From Chionis minor (taxonomy: Eukaryota > Chordata > Aves > Charadriiformes > Chionididae), in the NCBI GenBank assembly GCA_013398295.1, contig VZSF01010416.1, positions 580,098 through 644,097 on the forward strand: a stretch of 64,000 nt of DNA, written 5' to 3'. Every line of letters starts with the position of its first letter. Position 1 is the stretch's first letter. Positions 49,527 to 60,880 of this stretch are shown here, in pieces. The translations under genes and the position numbers were made by a program. The notes below the pieces were generated by a model. The model was not told the DNA's origin. It saw nothing but the letters and a program-made list of their open reading frames with translations, and did no database searches.

Positions 49527-51174
49527 TTGTTCCTTCCATGCCACTATGAATCCTTCCAACCCAGCACCTATGAAACACTGAGCAGCACATGCCGATTAGG
49601 GAGAGGGAGACATAATTTTACAGTTGTATACCTTTTTTCCCAGACTAACACCTAGATTTCACACAAATCACCATTTTAGTCTGATGAGTTACTGGAAAAG
49701 TAGTGTCAGGTCTTCTCAGCTCTAAGGAAATGCTCACATACCCATTTCCAGTTAGGTTCCTCTATGAGAGGTATTTGAACAAACCAGCCGCTTGAATTAG
49801 AAGGTTTCTAGTGTCCAGTCTGTCCTGGTTACAAGTGGCTTCTTTCTTACCAGTTCATTTCTAGAAGTGGAAAAGTTTGTAAAATGTGTGAAGTTTTTAA
49901 CCAGTGTGTAGCATTTCTGTAACCTGGATGTGTGAATGCATGCAATCCAACCCTATATGGATTCTTACACTACAAAACCTGGTGCAGTTTTATGACCCAA
50001 GTATGTCGGACTGAAATGATGGATATTTCCCCACTGTGCATGTTTTACTCAGTTTGGGAGATCTGTATGCTTGACTTCCCTGATCTCAAGGATTTACTTT
50101 GTGTTGCTTTCACTCATCATGTTTTCCGTTACATTTATATGGAACTGGCTTTGGCGCGTCTGACCTTTTGATATCTTCACTAAGGGCAAAACCCTGACAT
50201 TATGGAGAACTTGTTTCATGATCTAAGTCTGTGTTAGTTTAAAACAGAGTGTGCCGTGAGCATCACTTCTAATGAAATCCTGTGAATTTGTGCTTTGAGG
50301 GTGGCACACTAAAGTGTATTTTCCAATGGCTAAGGTGGAAATATCTATGCAGTCCTTCTATGAGTGATTTGCCTCTACTCAGTGACCTCTGCTCAAGAAA
50401 CAGGCAAGAACGTAATTTTTTATTTTTCCCTATCTGTGCTTAATGTGGTTGGAAGAAATAGACAGACTTAAAAATTATTGGGAAATACTATTATGTATTC
50501 CGTGTCATGTACAGAGACACAAACAGGACAGGCTCACAAGTTTCATTTCCTTGTGAAACCAATCTAAAAGTAAATCCTTCTGACATTTTTGTTAGATTTT
50601 CCTTTACCCGGGTGCCCTGCCTCAGTTATTCCATGTTAGTCTGGAAGTGCAGCCAGTGATGCCTTCTTGTTTCCTGAGCTCAGTTTTCACCAAGGTGATC
50701 TCCTAGTTCTGTGAGAGCTGTACGTTGACTGCACGCTTGGCCTGCCTCACCTGGATCTTTTTGTCGTGCCATTCCCCTTCTTCACATCAGAATGTTGCCC
50801 TCATTCCCGTTTTCCCCAGGGGCTACTGGTCCTAACTTTCCTATTTCTCCAAGTAGAACAACATACATGATTTCTGTGTATGATGGAGGGAGACACAAAA
50901 GATACTAGAGATAGAAAAATATCTTTTTAAATATTTCTTAATCCACGCCTCTGCCAAACATAGTGCAGCAGGAACAGCAGCATGACCTGACCATGTCTCT
51001 GTGTCTCTGACAGGACAGCAACAGTTACCTTTAGGGTATGTTGTTCGTGAATCTGCCTCCAGATGTTAAATCGGGGTCAGCTTCAACGCCAAGTAGTTTC
51101 TTTTGCGATGGCTTCTCCAACAATCGGCTTTGAAGAAATTCCCCCCAGAGGGACAGGAAATGGGAGTTTTTCTT

Positions 51175-51205
51175 AAAAAAAAAAAGAAAAAAAAGAAGAA
51201 AAGAC
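51175..51205. repeat. A-rich tract
   Basis: Runs of eleven and eight A residues separated by single G, grading into AAGAAG-type sequence. It might be the tail of an old retroposed copy, but no recognisable body lies upstream. Confidence 0.9.
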
Positions 51206-54200
51206 AAACAAGCCTTGCTTTACTGGTACAGTAATTGATGAGCTTGAAGCTAGTCTGTGGCAGTAACGTTGGGATTTTGCCTACTTCGCTCTTTGCTCCT
51301 GTTCTTCTTGCCCAGGCAGTTGCATCTGGTGGTACATCAGGAAGGGAACATAGAGGTTCAGGCTGTGCCTCCGCTATGAGAAAACATCGTGTTCCTCTGG
51401 GGTTCACTTTCATGAGGCACCTGGCCTGAGGTGAAAACCTAGTGGAGACAAGTTTGTTGTGTGAACAAGTGTGAGCAGGCCACAATAAAGGTTATGGGGA
51501 GAAGCCAACATTTACCTCTCACCACATACTTTTACGACCACCGCTCCATCTTCACTGACTTTGTCCTTTTACTTCCCATACTGGCAAACTGAAAAAGACA
51601 TATGCCTCTTCAGTCAGTGGAAAAAAAGCTGCCGTGGCTTTGAGAAAACACTTGCGTAACATAAATCCTTGCAATTCTGCCCTTTGCTATTACTTTTGCC
51701 ATGGGTAAAGCCAATGCTTTTCCTTCTCAGCTGAGGGCCTTGTAAATCACTTGAGGTGCAACCTACGAGCTGAAAACAGTGACTGTTTCCCAGCACAATG
51801 GCATAAATGCCGAATTACACCTGTCTAGGTGGCAGCAGGTCCAAAAGAGGTCAAGTCTCTTAACTCTTCTTTCAGGTATAGGAGCAAAGGGGCAAAAGTC
51901 AGAAAGCGGGGTCTGGCAAACTGCAAAGGACAAAGCTCTGGTAATGGAGGGTGGAGATAAGAATCTGACTCTCTGCAGGTTTTGGCAGGTTTGTGTCATT
52001 TTATCCATGCAGGGCGAAAGAAGAAAATCACAAAGGGGACGTGCAGCAACAGGGAAGAACTGTTTCTCTTTCAGATTCTTCCTGTGCTATTCTTCTTGTC
52101 CATTTTAGCCTCCTACATTCATGAAAACAAAAGTGATGGAAACAGATAAGAAGTGAATTCATTTAAGGCTGATTCTTTCGTCCCTGAAAGAGGAATCCAG
52201 GAAGCTCTCCACAGCCTTCTTTCTCTCTTTGAAGTGCTGACTTATCATCCTCCTCCCATTAAAATATAATCGGCTAGCAGTGGGTGTGCTGGGATTTGAC
52301 ACCCAGTGGGGAACCACACCTAATCCTACACGATCACCCGATCCGGTTTGGCATATTTTCGCAAGTCACTGACCCCATCTTCACCATTCAAAGCAAAAGA
52401 GGGGGAAGACCAAAGAATTATTGTGGAAGACTTAGCCCAAGCCAGCCGGTCTCCGCATAGGTGTCACAGAAGAGGTTTTCAACCACAGCCACGTAAACAG
52501 ATGCCTGCAGGAGGGACTGTCTGCAGACCCTCCGTGAGGAGTTGGGGGGGGGGGATTTTATCAGGTGTCTGGGCACATTTGATCACACGGTGCTCCGGAT
52601 GCTGCCTTTATCTTCCCAACGCGGTGGGTTGCGGTGACTCACCAGCCACTTCGTGGAGTGGAAACAGCTTATGGGTCACGGCAGCAAACAAACAAGGAAG
52701 GGAGCCGGGGAGACAGAAGGCATCTGCTCTAACACCACCAGCCTTATCTCTGTCACTGGGCTGTGTGCACAGCGCCTGGGGTCTGGCCATGGCAGCCCTG
52801 TAGGTAGCAGAGATTTGGCAGAGCTGCCATGAAGCTGGGGATGCCGGAGGGAAGGATATGGCGGGAAGATGGGCTTTATGCCCTGAATGGCCGTGGCTTC
52901 CTTAGGAGACAGACAGCTGTTACTGCCTCTAGAAACCTTCCTATTTCCTAAAGAGAGTGTCTTGAATGATCTTGTCTGATTGTTTTTCCATCTGAGCTAT
53001 GAACAACACCTGAGCAGGGATTCACCTTCGGTTTCAGACTTCTCTTTCTTCACCAGTGGAAAGGCAACATGAACTGGGGTTGTCATACCATACACAGAGG
53101 CACTCTGTCCATCTCTCTTCTGGCATGGCAAAACTAACTTTATCACAGTGCTCACAAAGGGCAGTCCTATAAGCGTCTCCTGTAGAAAGGAAGGCTGCTC
53201 TTCATTTTACCCAATATGTGGTGGGCAATGTGTTATATAGCCCCATCTAGGGGAACAAATCTCAAATATTACACGGGAGATAATCTGCACAGGATAATCT
53301 GCTTCACTGATCCCGGCCCACTGGCTGTCGTGTCACATCATCCAGGCACTTCTTCTGGTGGCTGCAAATGACTCAGACAGGGCTGAGACTGAAGTTGTTC
53401 CCTGGATGAGTGAGAGTAAGAATGAAGAAGATACGAGGATTTCTGGAGCAATGGCTGTTCTCTCCTCTTCCCTCTTCTTCTGGTTTTGCTTAATTTTGCT
53501 GGCCTAGCCCTGGGTGTTTGGGAACATTTTTTTTCCAGCTAAAATGGAATTAATTCATCTGAGCTGTAGATTAATAACGGCAGTCATTGCAGTCACTCGT
53601 CACTACTTGTTCACAGATGGCGAAAGGAAGGGCAGAGGCAGGTAATTGCAGGCATTTGGCATACCTGGGCTTTTCCCAGGCCTGTTTCTTCTCTCTCCTT
53701 TTCTCTCTTTGTCCAGTCAAAAACAAGGCTGTGCTGTTCACTCAACACAGCCTCGATTTTATGATTATGAAAACAGCAGCAGGCAGAAGGTTTCCAAGAA
53801 GAGCACAGTCGCGTGCACGCCTGTCTCATATGTGAGATAATCTGTAATGATTTTGGCTTCTGACAGTGGCTGTCTGCAGTTGCAGAGATCAAAGTCCATA
53901 GAGAAACTGTACCTAAATACACAAGACTGACTGGTAAGTAACACCAACACCTCATGAAAATCAAAGTAAAATGTTTGGAGTCCTAGGTTTTTTTGCAGGA
54001 CTTTTCATTTCAAATTCAAACTAAGAAAACCAGAAGACAAAACGTAATGTATACTTTGTGCTGGATCATAAGACTTGGTCAAAAAATGTAATTGAATTGA
54101 GGGAAGAAATTCCAACTGGTTCTAGCTAGCGCGATTAAGGTGCACCAGCCTCCCTGGCTAGCCATAAAGAAGGCATGACTAGCATTTGTACTGGGCTGTC

Positions 54201-55214
54201 TCTGGCTTCCCAACAGGAATGCCATGTGATCTCACGCTCCTCTGTTAACAGGGGACAGCTTTTCTTAGCAATCCAGAGCAAGGCACACAAACTGCTATCT
54301 CTCGAGATATGGCAAGACATCGGGATGACTCTTTCAACATCCCAAGCTTCTCTTTATCTTTTTTTTTTAACCAAAACTGAGAGGAACTGAAGTCCAAGCA
54401 CAGTAACTTGGGCACATCAGCAGCCAGGACTGAGCTGGAAAATCAGATCCCAACACCAATTCTGTCAGGCTGACCTTTGTTATCTTTATCTCTTTTAGTG
54501 GTTTCATGGAAGGGCTTGCCACCTACAGGTTGTTTCTTTGTTATTAGCTGTGTTTTCTCCCTGATTAGTTGACCAAAGGTTTCTAAATGGAAGACTGACT
54601 GCCAGTGACCATGAAATTTCATAATAAGTTTCTACCCAGTAACCATTTATGCCAAAGTCTTTAAAGCTTTAAGGAATTACTAATTTTTACACAAATAATG
54701 CTGGATTTCATAATAACTTCAGCTAACATGAGATAATAATTTACAGGGAACTGAAATCATCAAGGAAGTAAATCTGTTATGGACTCAAACCAGTAAATTT
54801 TTTATTTGAGTTCTGGTCCAGTTACAGAGAGAATTTTGCTCTGTTGGTTGGGTTTTTTTGAGTCCCACATAGTCTTCAAAGTAAGAGTGTAGGTTCAGTT
54901 CTGGGTTTGAAAAGAAATAACAATCCAAATCAGTTTTCAATTTGGGTTTGGGTTTGATTCAAGGCTGTCAAGTATATTCATAGAGTGATTAAAACTGTTC
55001 CAACGGCTCTGGCCATGAGGAAGCTAAGGCAAACCCAGAGGACATGCAGATCTGGACAAGTACTCTTGTTATTAGCTAATTTTTTCTGTTAACTAAGTGT
55101 TTGCACAGACCAAAGCCCCATTGTTTTAGGCAGGGCAAGAAACAGGTAGTAAGAAATTACCGTGGCCTGAAAAATCTTCCGGTCTGTAGACACAAAGAGA
55201 AAAAAGGAGTGGTA

Positions 55215-55330
55215 TCTTCTTTCTCAGATGAGGAACTGAGGCATGGAGAGGTGAAGGGACTTGGCAAGGACAGCGCAGGAATGCTCTAGCAGAGCTGGGA
55301 GGTGCCCCCGAATGCTGCGAGCCCCTCACC
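55215..55330 (-). mobile_element. MIR-like CORE-SINE relic, antisense
   Basis: The plus strand at about 55224-55262 reads CAGATGAGGAACTGAGGCAT, then GGAGAGGTGAAGGGACTTGG. This is the antisense of the MIR core, where the standard form is 'cagatgaggaaactgaggcacagagaggttaagtgacttgcccaaggtcac'. It continues through a remnant of the 'gtcacacagc' step to AGCAGAGCTGGGA near 55290, again as in MIR. MIR is an ancient tRNA-derived SINE shared by amniotes. The 189-codon open frame at 55261-55830 starts inside it. Confidence 0.72.
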
Positions 55331-58300
55331 GCAACCGCAGCTGTCCTTCCTGCCTCACCCTCCACATCCGCTCGGTCGGCTCGTACGGCACCCGTTCAGA
55401 TCTCCATAAAACAAGACAGAACAGTGACCCAAGCGGCTGGGGAAAGAGGGGAGAAAGAAAGCCCGTTTATTTTTCTTTCTGCTACTTTATCTCACTTCAA
55501 TGGGAGCAGTTGAAAATGTCGAGGATAAATGAAAACAACTGTTGGGCATCAGTCCAAGTGGTTAACAAAGAACCCCTAACTCTTTTGAGTCCTACAACTA
55601 AAAGGTGCTGGCATAAAAAGAATAGCATTTTTCTTTGTAGAAATCATTTGTTGAACTCTCTAGTTCTGAACAGGACTCCTTGCCTTCTCCCCCTTTACTT
55701 CCCCCATACTTTAAAAACAAGTCACACAAAAAATAATATCCCCCTCCTTGTATGCTGTATTAGATGTTTCCTGAGAAGCACTGAGTTGTCATCTACACGT
55801 GACATCAGTCTAAGGTCCTGCCTTAGATGACATTCATTTAAAAACCCCTCCCCCTCCCAAAATCATGTGTTATTCTGGAGCTGGGGTCAAATGCCAGGGC
55901 AGGTAACTATTTTCACCCTCGGCTGGACAGAAGATTTCCTGCTTTTTGTGGGTCTGTCGTGCGTCCAAAAGCACTTGTCCCTCCGCGACAGGTAGGAATG
56001 CAGCACCAGAGAAGGAAGATATGAGGATTCAGCATGAAGTTTCTCCTGATAGCGTGGTGCAAAGGCTTTGGAAAATTAAATCGGAAGCCAAGGGAAAATG
56101 CTGGACTTTTGAAGGGAAATTGCCAATGCAATAAAGCAGAACAGACAACCAGAATAGGTTTAGTAACCCAGTAAAGATGCTGACCTGTGTAACTTGGGCT
56201 GTAGAATAGGTTTGCTTGGTGAGAGAGAGTCTGCAGCACTGGGAGCATTTTGGTACCCAGGTAGAATCATGCAGGGAAAATTTGGCCTTGAGGCTTTGAT
56301 GCCTGCAGTGGGGAGATTTTTAAAACCATGAGGCAGCAGTGAATTCTATCTTGGTCTGCATGACGAGGCTGAAGTTGTGTTTGTGCCTTCAATATTGATT
56401 AAGGAAGGCAGTCTTTCACCTACCCCAGGGATAGGATAGGTCAGGGGGATGAGTACAGCTTTATTATTAGGGTGGGCCAGACCTTGTCATTAAAAACTCT
56501 TTTTTCACCTGTTTGCAATGTAGTTGAACTTTGGGTTGATATCTAACAAGTTGGGTGCCAACATTAACCTTATTGCACTAAATGAAAACATGAAAAAAAT
56601 CCCAGAATGTGTGTAGAGGGGAAAAATACATTATTTTGCCTGTGTAAAACCCACAAATATTAATCTAAAAAAATCTGAAAAGCACAAACTTGGGGGCTCT
56701 TACTTGGAGCTGGCATATTATGGCCCACGAATACATCTGCCATCTCCTCCTTCCCTCTAAAGCTTCCGCCTTCCAGTTACAGCATGATGAAAGAAAGAGA
56801 TAATTTGACATCTCCAATTCCTCTTTTGTTTTGAGTTTCTGTCAGGGGGAACAGAATGAGGAAAATGGAGAAGTCTGGAAAGAACGGAAAGAAGAGACCA
56901 ATTACAACTCCTCACTCGTATACAAGCTTAGAACAGGACCTATAATACCTGGCTTTTCCCGTTCCTCAGCTGTCAGCAGAGACCTTGGGTCCCAGGGGGC
57001 AAACTGCCTTTATTAATGTGCTCTGCTGAGGTGACAACTTGCGGAGCTGCCTGATCTGGCCTTTGTTCAGATGGCTGAAGCCCGTCCTGTCCAGATAATG
57101 CAGTCTCTGTATTTCTTTTGTTAGCTGTTTCATAATGAAACCAAATGCCCCTGAAAATATTAATTCTGCCTCCTTTTATGTCAGTCTTTACTGTCTCAGA
57201 TGATTATATGCATGATCTTCCCAACCCCCAAATCTAGTCCTTTTTCTAATGCACAGGAAAGTCTGACTCTGCAGATTGAAATAAGTTATCTTCTGGACAC
57301 ATCTGCCTCTGTTACCAGCAAAGTCCTAACTGAGAAGGTCAAAAAACCCTTCAAAACTACAGTTTTATTGCCTATACAGTGCCAGGCACCACTTGCATTA
57401 GAAAGAAGAAGCAGTGAACGAGAAAGCAAATGCTAAGATGTTCATGAGCTCAGAGATTCAGAGTGGGTTTCCCATGGTATGGGAACCTGAACCACATCCA
57501 GTGCTCCCTAGGAGGCTCCAGGGAACCAGTGGATGCCACCTGTAAAGCAGGCATCAGTTGTCTTCTCTACAGTCTGAGAGATGCTTACTTTGACCATGTT
57601 GATACAGAGGTCTTGTAAGACTGGAGGTACAAATGTGAGAAGGGGGTAAGGAAAGTGCAGCCAGAAGCTCAGTCTGCTGTTCTGGAGGAGACAGAACATG
57701 CTTCCATGTGACTCTCTGAATCAGTTTCTCATGCAGAGTTATTTAGATGAATCCTGGCTTTGCAAAGTTTGGGTTTATGGAAGTCCTGACCCTTCACAGT
57801 GTCATCTGTGGTAAAGGTAGTTACAACATACGCAATGAGCCAGGGTGCACTATCAGCTGAAAAATCAAATCACAGGCCATTTGAATTTCTCAAGCTTGGG
57901 AGAAACATAGATCTTAATACATCTGTACATCCATTACCCATCCATAAGGCCAAACTAACTCCTCACCAGCAAGCTGTGAAAATAAACCCATTATCATCAT
58001 CATTTATGAAATGCTCGGATTCCTTTGTGATAAATGACATAGAAGAGGCCACAAGGAAATGAATAATTCCAACTTCAGAGCAGAGTTTGAGTAGTGTGCT
58101 GAAAAGAGATGACCTGAGACCACATGATCGTAGATGTTAAAGTGAAATATTCAGCATCTGCCTAATAAGCTAGCACTCCTTGTTGGCTGTTAAATGAGGC
58201 AAAGATGCTACCAAAACCAAAATAAACTAAAATAAAATTAACAGACATCCCTCAGCCACTGGCAATTCCGTAGCTGCAAGAATATCCTTCTTCAGTTTCT

Positions 58301-58386
58301 GGACTGGCATATGTCTAAGCACGGAACACCTAGTGGAGTCAGAAAACTAAGAGAGTGAGCAAACAGACCCAAACGAGGATTTACAT

Positions 58387-58401
58387 GGTGGGGTGGTGGT
58401 G

Positions 58402-58444
<43 letters not shown>

Positions 58445-58455
58445 CAGTAGTAGTA
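58387..58455. repeat. Compound GGT/AGT trinucleotide microsatellite
   Basis: About seven GGT units run into about a dozen AGT units, with one interrupting AGC. It accounts for the valine-rich plus-strand frame and the leucine/proline-rich minus-strand frame in this area, neither of which is a gene. Confidence 0.98.
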
Positions 58456-58964
58456 AAGCCCATCCATTCAGTAGCATCTCTCTTGCTCCCTTGTGCATTC
58501 AGACCAAGGATATTTCATCCCTTCGTTGGTTTGAGTGGTTCTTTTCACTCTGCTGTGCAGGAGGAAGGGGAAGAAGAAGCAGGAATATCAGCTGGCCCGA
58601 TTTCCCCTTCTGAATTCTCTTTGTGATTTCTCAGACCAGAGTAATTCCACCAGAGTGAAATGAATTCGGAAAAACAGTGAGTGAGATCGGAATGAGTCTC
58701 TAAACTCTTATTTAGAATTCCTTGAGGATGACAGAAGGGAAAGACTGGGGATGTGCTGAAACAGTGCCCCAGGCACATTCAGCAGTTATTAAAAAGAATT
58801 CACTTCCATGCAAATTGTATTTCATCAGCTAATTAAGAAGGTATTTATCCTCTGCTTTAATTAATATCTTGTATCTTCCTTCCGAAATACTTAATCATGG
58901 AATGAAATCATCATAGAAATATTGCCCTGAAGTTAGCATCGGCATTTTATATCTCAGCAAATCT

Positions 58965-58966
<2 letters not shown>

Positions 58967-58998
<32 letters not shown>

Positions 58999-59028
58999 CA
59001 TATATATATATATATGCATGTGTGTATA
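58967..59028. repeat. Compound TG/TA microsatellite with palindrome
   Basis: A (TG)13 run (58969-58994) is followed by TATGCA, a (TA)n run, TATGCATG and a short TG tail. Bases 58996-59019 form a perfect 24-base palindrome (ATGCAT at each end with alternating AT between). Almost the whole stretch alternates pyrimidine and purine. Confidence 0.97.
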
Positions 59029-60704
59029 TTTTAATAGCAGTAATTATAAACTACTCTGCCAACTTATAGGGCTGCTTTACATTTCTGGCTTGCTGCCAGG
59101 CTTTTTTTTCCCAGAGCCTGATGAATAGCAACTGTTGTGTACGCTAGATCTGTGCTCCATTTAAGCAATATCCCCAAAGAAATTGGTCTTCTTAGCTGTT
59201 AAGCACAACTTTGTTAGGCAGTGCCTGGGGCAATTGACAAAACCCATTTGTTAACTAAAAACTGTAATCAGTGGTTTGTATATCAGCAGCGTATACTTTC
59301 AGTAAGGCCACATTATAATAGATGGAAAATCGGTTATTTCCTCAGCATCAACAACCAATTTTCCACCAGTTAGGCTAGAGATGTATATCCCAGAGGTATG
59401 TAGGAAACAGAATTAACTGGTATCAGCTTAAGCATGGGAAAGATACTAGCAAAACATGATAGTAGACTTTCTAAACAAACAAATTCCATGCTGGAGTATA
59501 GTTATTGCCACCTGTATTTCAAGTACAAGTTACGAATTTTGCTAGACTATTAATGTTGCAATGAAATGGAAGACATTTTCTGGGAGAAGGTGCAGTTTTT
59601 GGCATTTGGAATATCTCAATCCAGACTACTTACAGTCCTCAGAGAAGCATTACAATTCAACCAGAAGTTACAGGCTTGATGCAGGTGCTGCTGAAAACCT
59701 TTGTCACACAGGAGACCAGTCTGAGGATAATAATCACATCTGGGCTTAAAAATAAATTTATGAATTTATGAGATGAAGCCTCACTTCCTTAAGCAAGCCT
59801 TACTCTTGCCATTAAATCAATCGGCAATGTTGAGTCTGTTCTGCCAGTGGAGCATCACTCATATGAGCACTGTCTTCCCATTCATCTTGCAGACATTCCT
59901 CACCCAGAATCCTTGATTCAGCTCAGCTAATCCATTAATATAAATAAAAACAAACACCAGCAGGATGTAGCTTATCAGTTATTTCTGAAATGTTCTTATC
60001 TCTTCTAGAGTTTCTCACTGGGAAATAATGTGCAGGCTTTTTTTTTTCCCTTCCCTTTCTGTCAAATATATGGCTGGAGTGCGCTATAATTGGTAAACTG
60101 CAAACCAGCAGTCACAAGCCTAATTGGAACAATTCGCTGACTTCAGGAGTCTTAAAAGTTTTGGGGGGTTTGATTCAGGAGCTGGAAAATCAGGCCCCAG
60201 ATGCAAGCGATTACACGTGTCACCAGCCAATGGCACAAAGAGGTCACAGGACCCAGGTTTCAAACATTTAAGCACGGGAGGGAAATCTCTCTGTGTTAAC
60301 AATCCCCTTCTTTATTTCTCTACTTAACATGATAAATTATTAGAACATTATAAAGTCAACCCTTTGTAAAAGAGCATGACAAATCCCTGTCTAAGTGAAA
60401 GTGGGATGCCATTGGACTGCGTGGCCTGTGGATCTCGTTGTTAGAAAGAGAATGATTGCAATTCCGGGTGACGTTTTTCACTGAAAAGATGGATTAGTAG
60501 GCAGGCATGCGCTGGAGCTGTAAGTTACAACTTATCTCAGAAAGTTTTAACTTTATGCTTTTGCATGCCTAAGAAGTCATTTTTAAAGGCAGCTTTAGCC
60601 TTTACGAGTCCCCGCGGATCCCTGCACAAATCTGTAGCTGCAAAGACTGTCCAGGCTCTTTGATGAGGGCCTGGGAGTTCAGACAGGACAAGAGGAGTCA
60701 TGAC

Positions 60705-60880
60705 TCAGTTTCTGTTACTGAGAGCACCACGGACTCTGGCCGTGTCACTAAAGTTCTCCAGGCTCCAGCTTTCCATATAAAACAAGCGTAGTGAGAGCTG
60801 GGGTGTTTTAATGTTTTGTTAATACTTAGAGAAAAGGTTGGCTAAATGGCATCATCGAGAAGTACAAAGAAGTGTTTCAG
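60705..60880 (+). mobile_element. MIR-like CORE-SINE relic, sense
   Basis: The order of pieces matches MIR or a related CORE-SINE in sense orientation: GTGTCACTAAAGTTCTCCAG (for 'gtcacttaacctctctgtg'), CCAGCTTTCCATATAAAAC (for 'cagtttccccatctgtaaaa'), then GGGGTGTTTTAATGTTTTGT and a tail like 'gctatagaagtgcaaag' at about 60850-60873. Divergence is high and the borders are soft. It could instead belong to a related L2-mobilised SINE. Confidence 0.5.

Larger units (their letters stand above)
49097..55214. other. Unannotated unique DNA
   Basis: No recognised gene. It holds two simple tracts (49.5 and 51.18 kb), exon-like segments at 53.72 and 53.87 kb with weak support, and an AT-rich block at 54.48-54.74 kb that looks conserved in character. 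The 151-codon frame at 52348-52803 has no known domain. Confidence 0.55.
55331..60704. other. Unannotated DNA with microsatellites
   Basis: Includes the CpG cluster continuing from the SINE relic (to about 55394), two compound microsatellites, and AT-rich conserved-looking stretches at 58.78-58.96, 59.04-59.35 and 60.33-60.62 kb. No gene is recognised. Confidence 0.55.

Noticed and set aside
50230..50315. 8-base inverted repeat (AGTGTGCC/GGCACACT) as a microRNA hairpin
   Set aside because: The stem does not extend beyond eight pairs and the loop is too large.
52348..52803. 151-codon plus-strand frame in a GC-richer area
   Set aside because: No domain, and a poly-G tract is translated inside it. 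GC-rich DNA gives long chance frames.
53646..53840. Frame with a signal-peptide-like N-terminus
   Set aside because: The hydrophobic run is simply the translated polypyrimidine tract at 53685-53715.
55261..55830. Longest open frame in the window (189 codons, plus)
   Set aside because: It starts inside a MIR-like SINE, runs through low-complexity and AT-rich sequence, and shows no recognisable domain or sensible composition.
58292..58626. Leucine/proline-rich and valine-rich frames
   Set aside because: They are translations of the GGT/AGT microsatellite.
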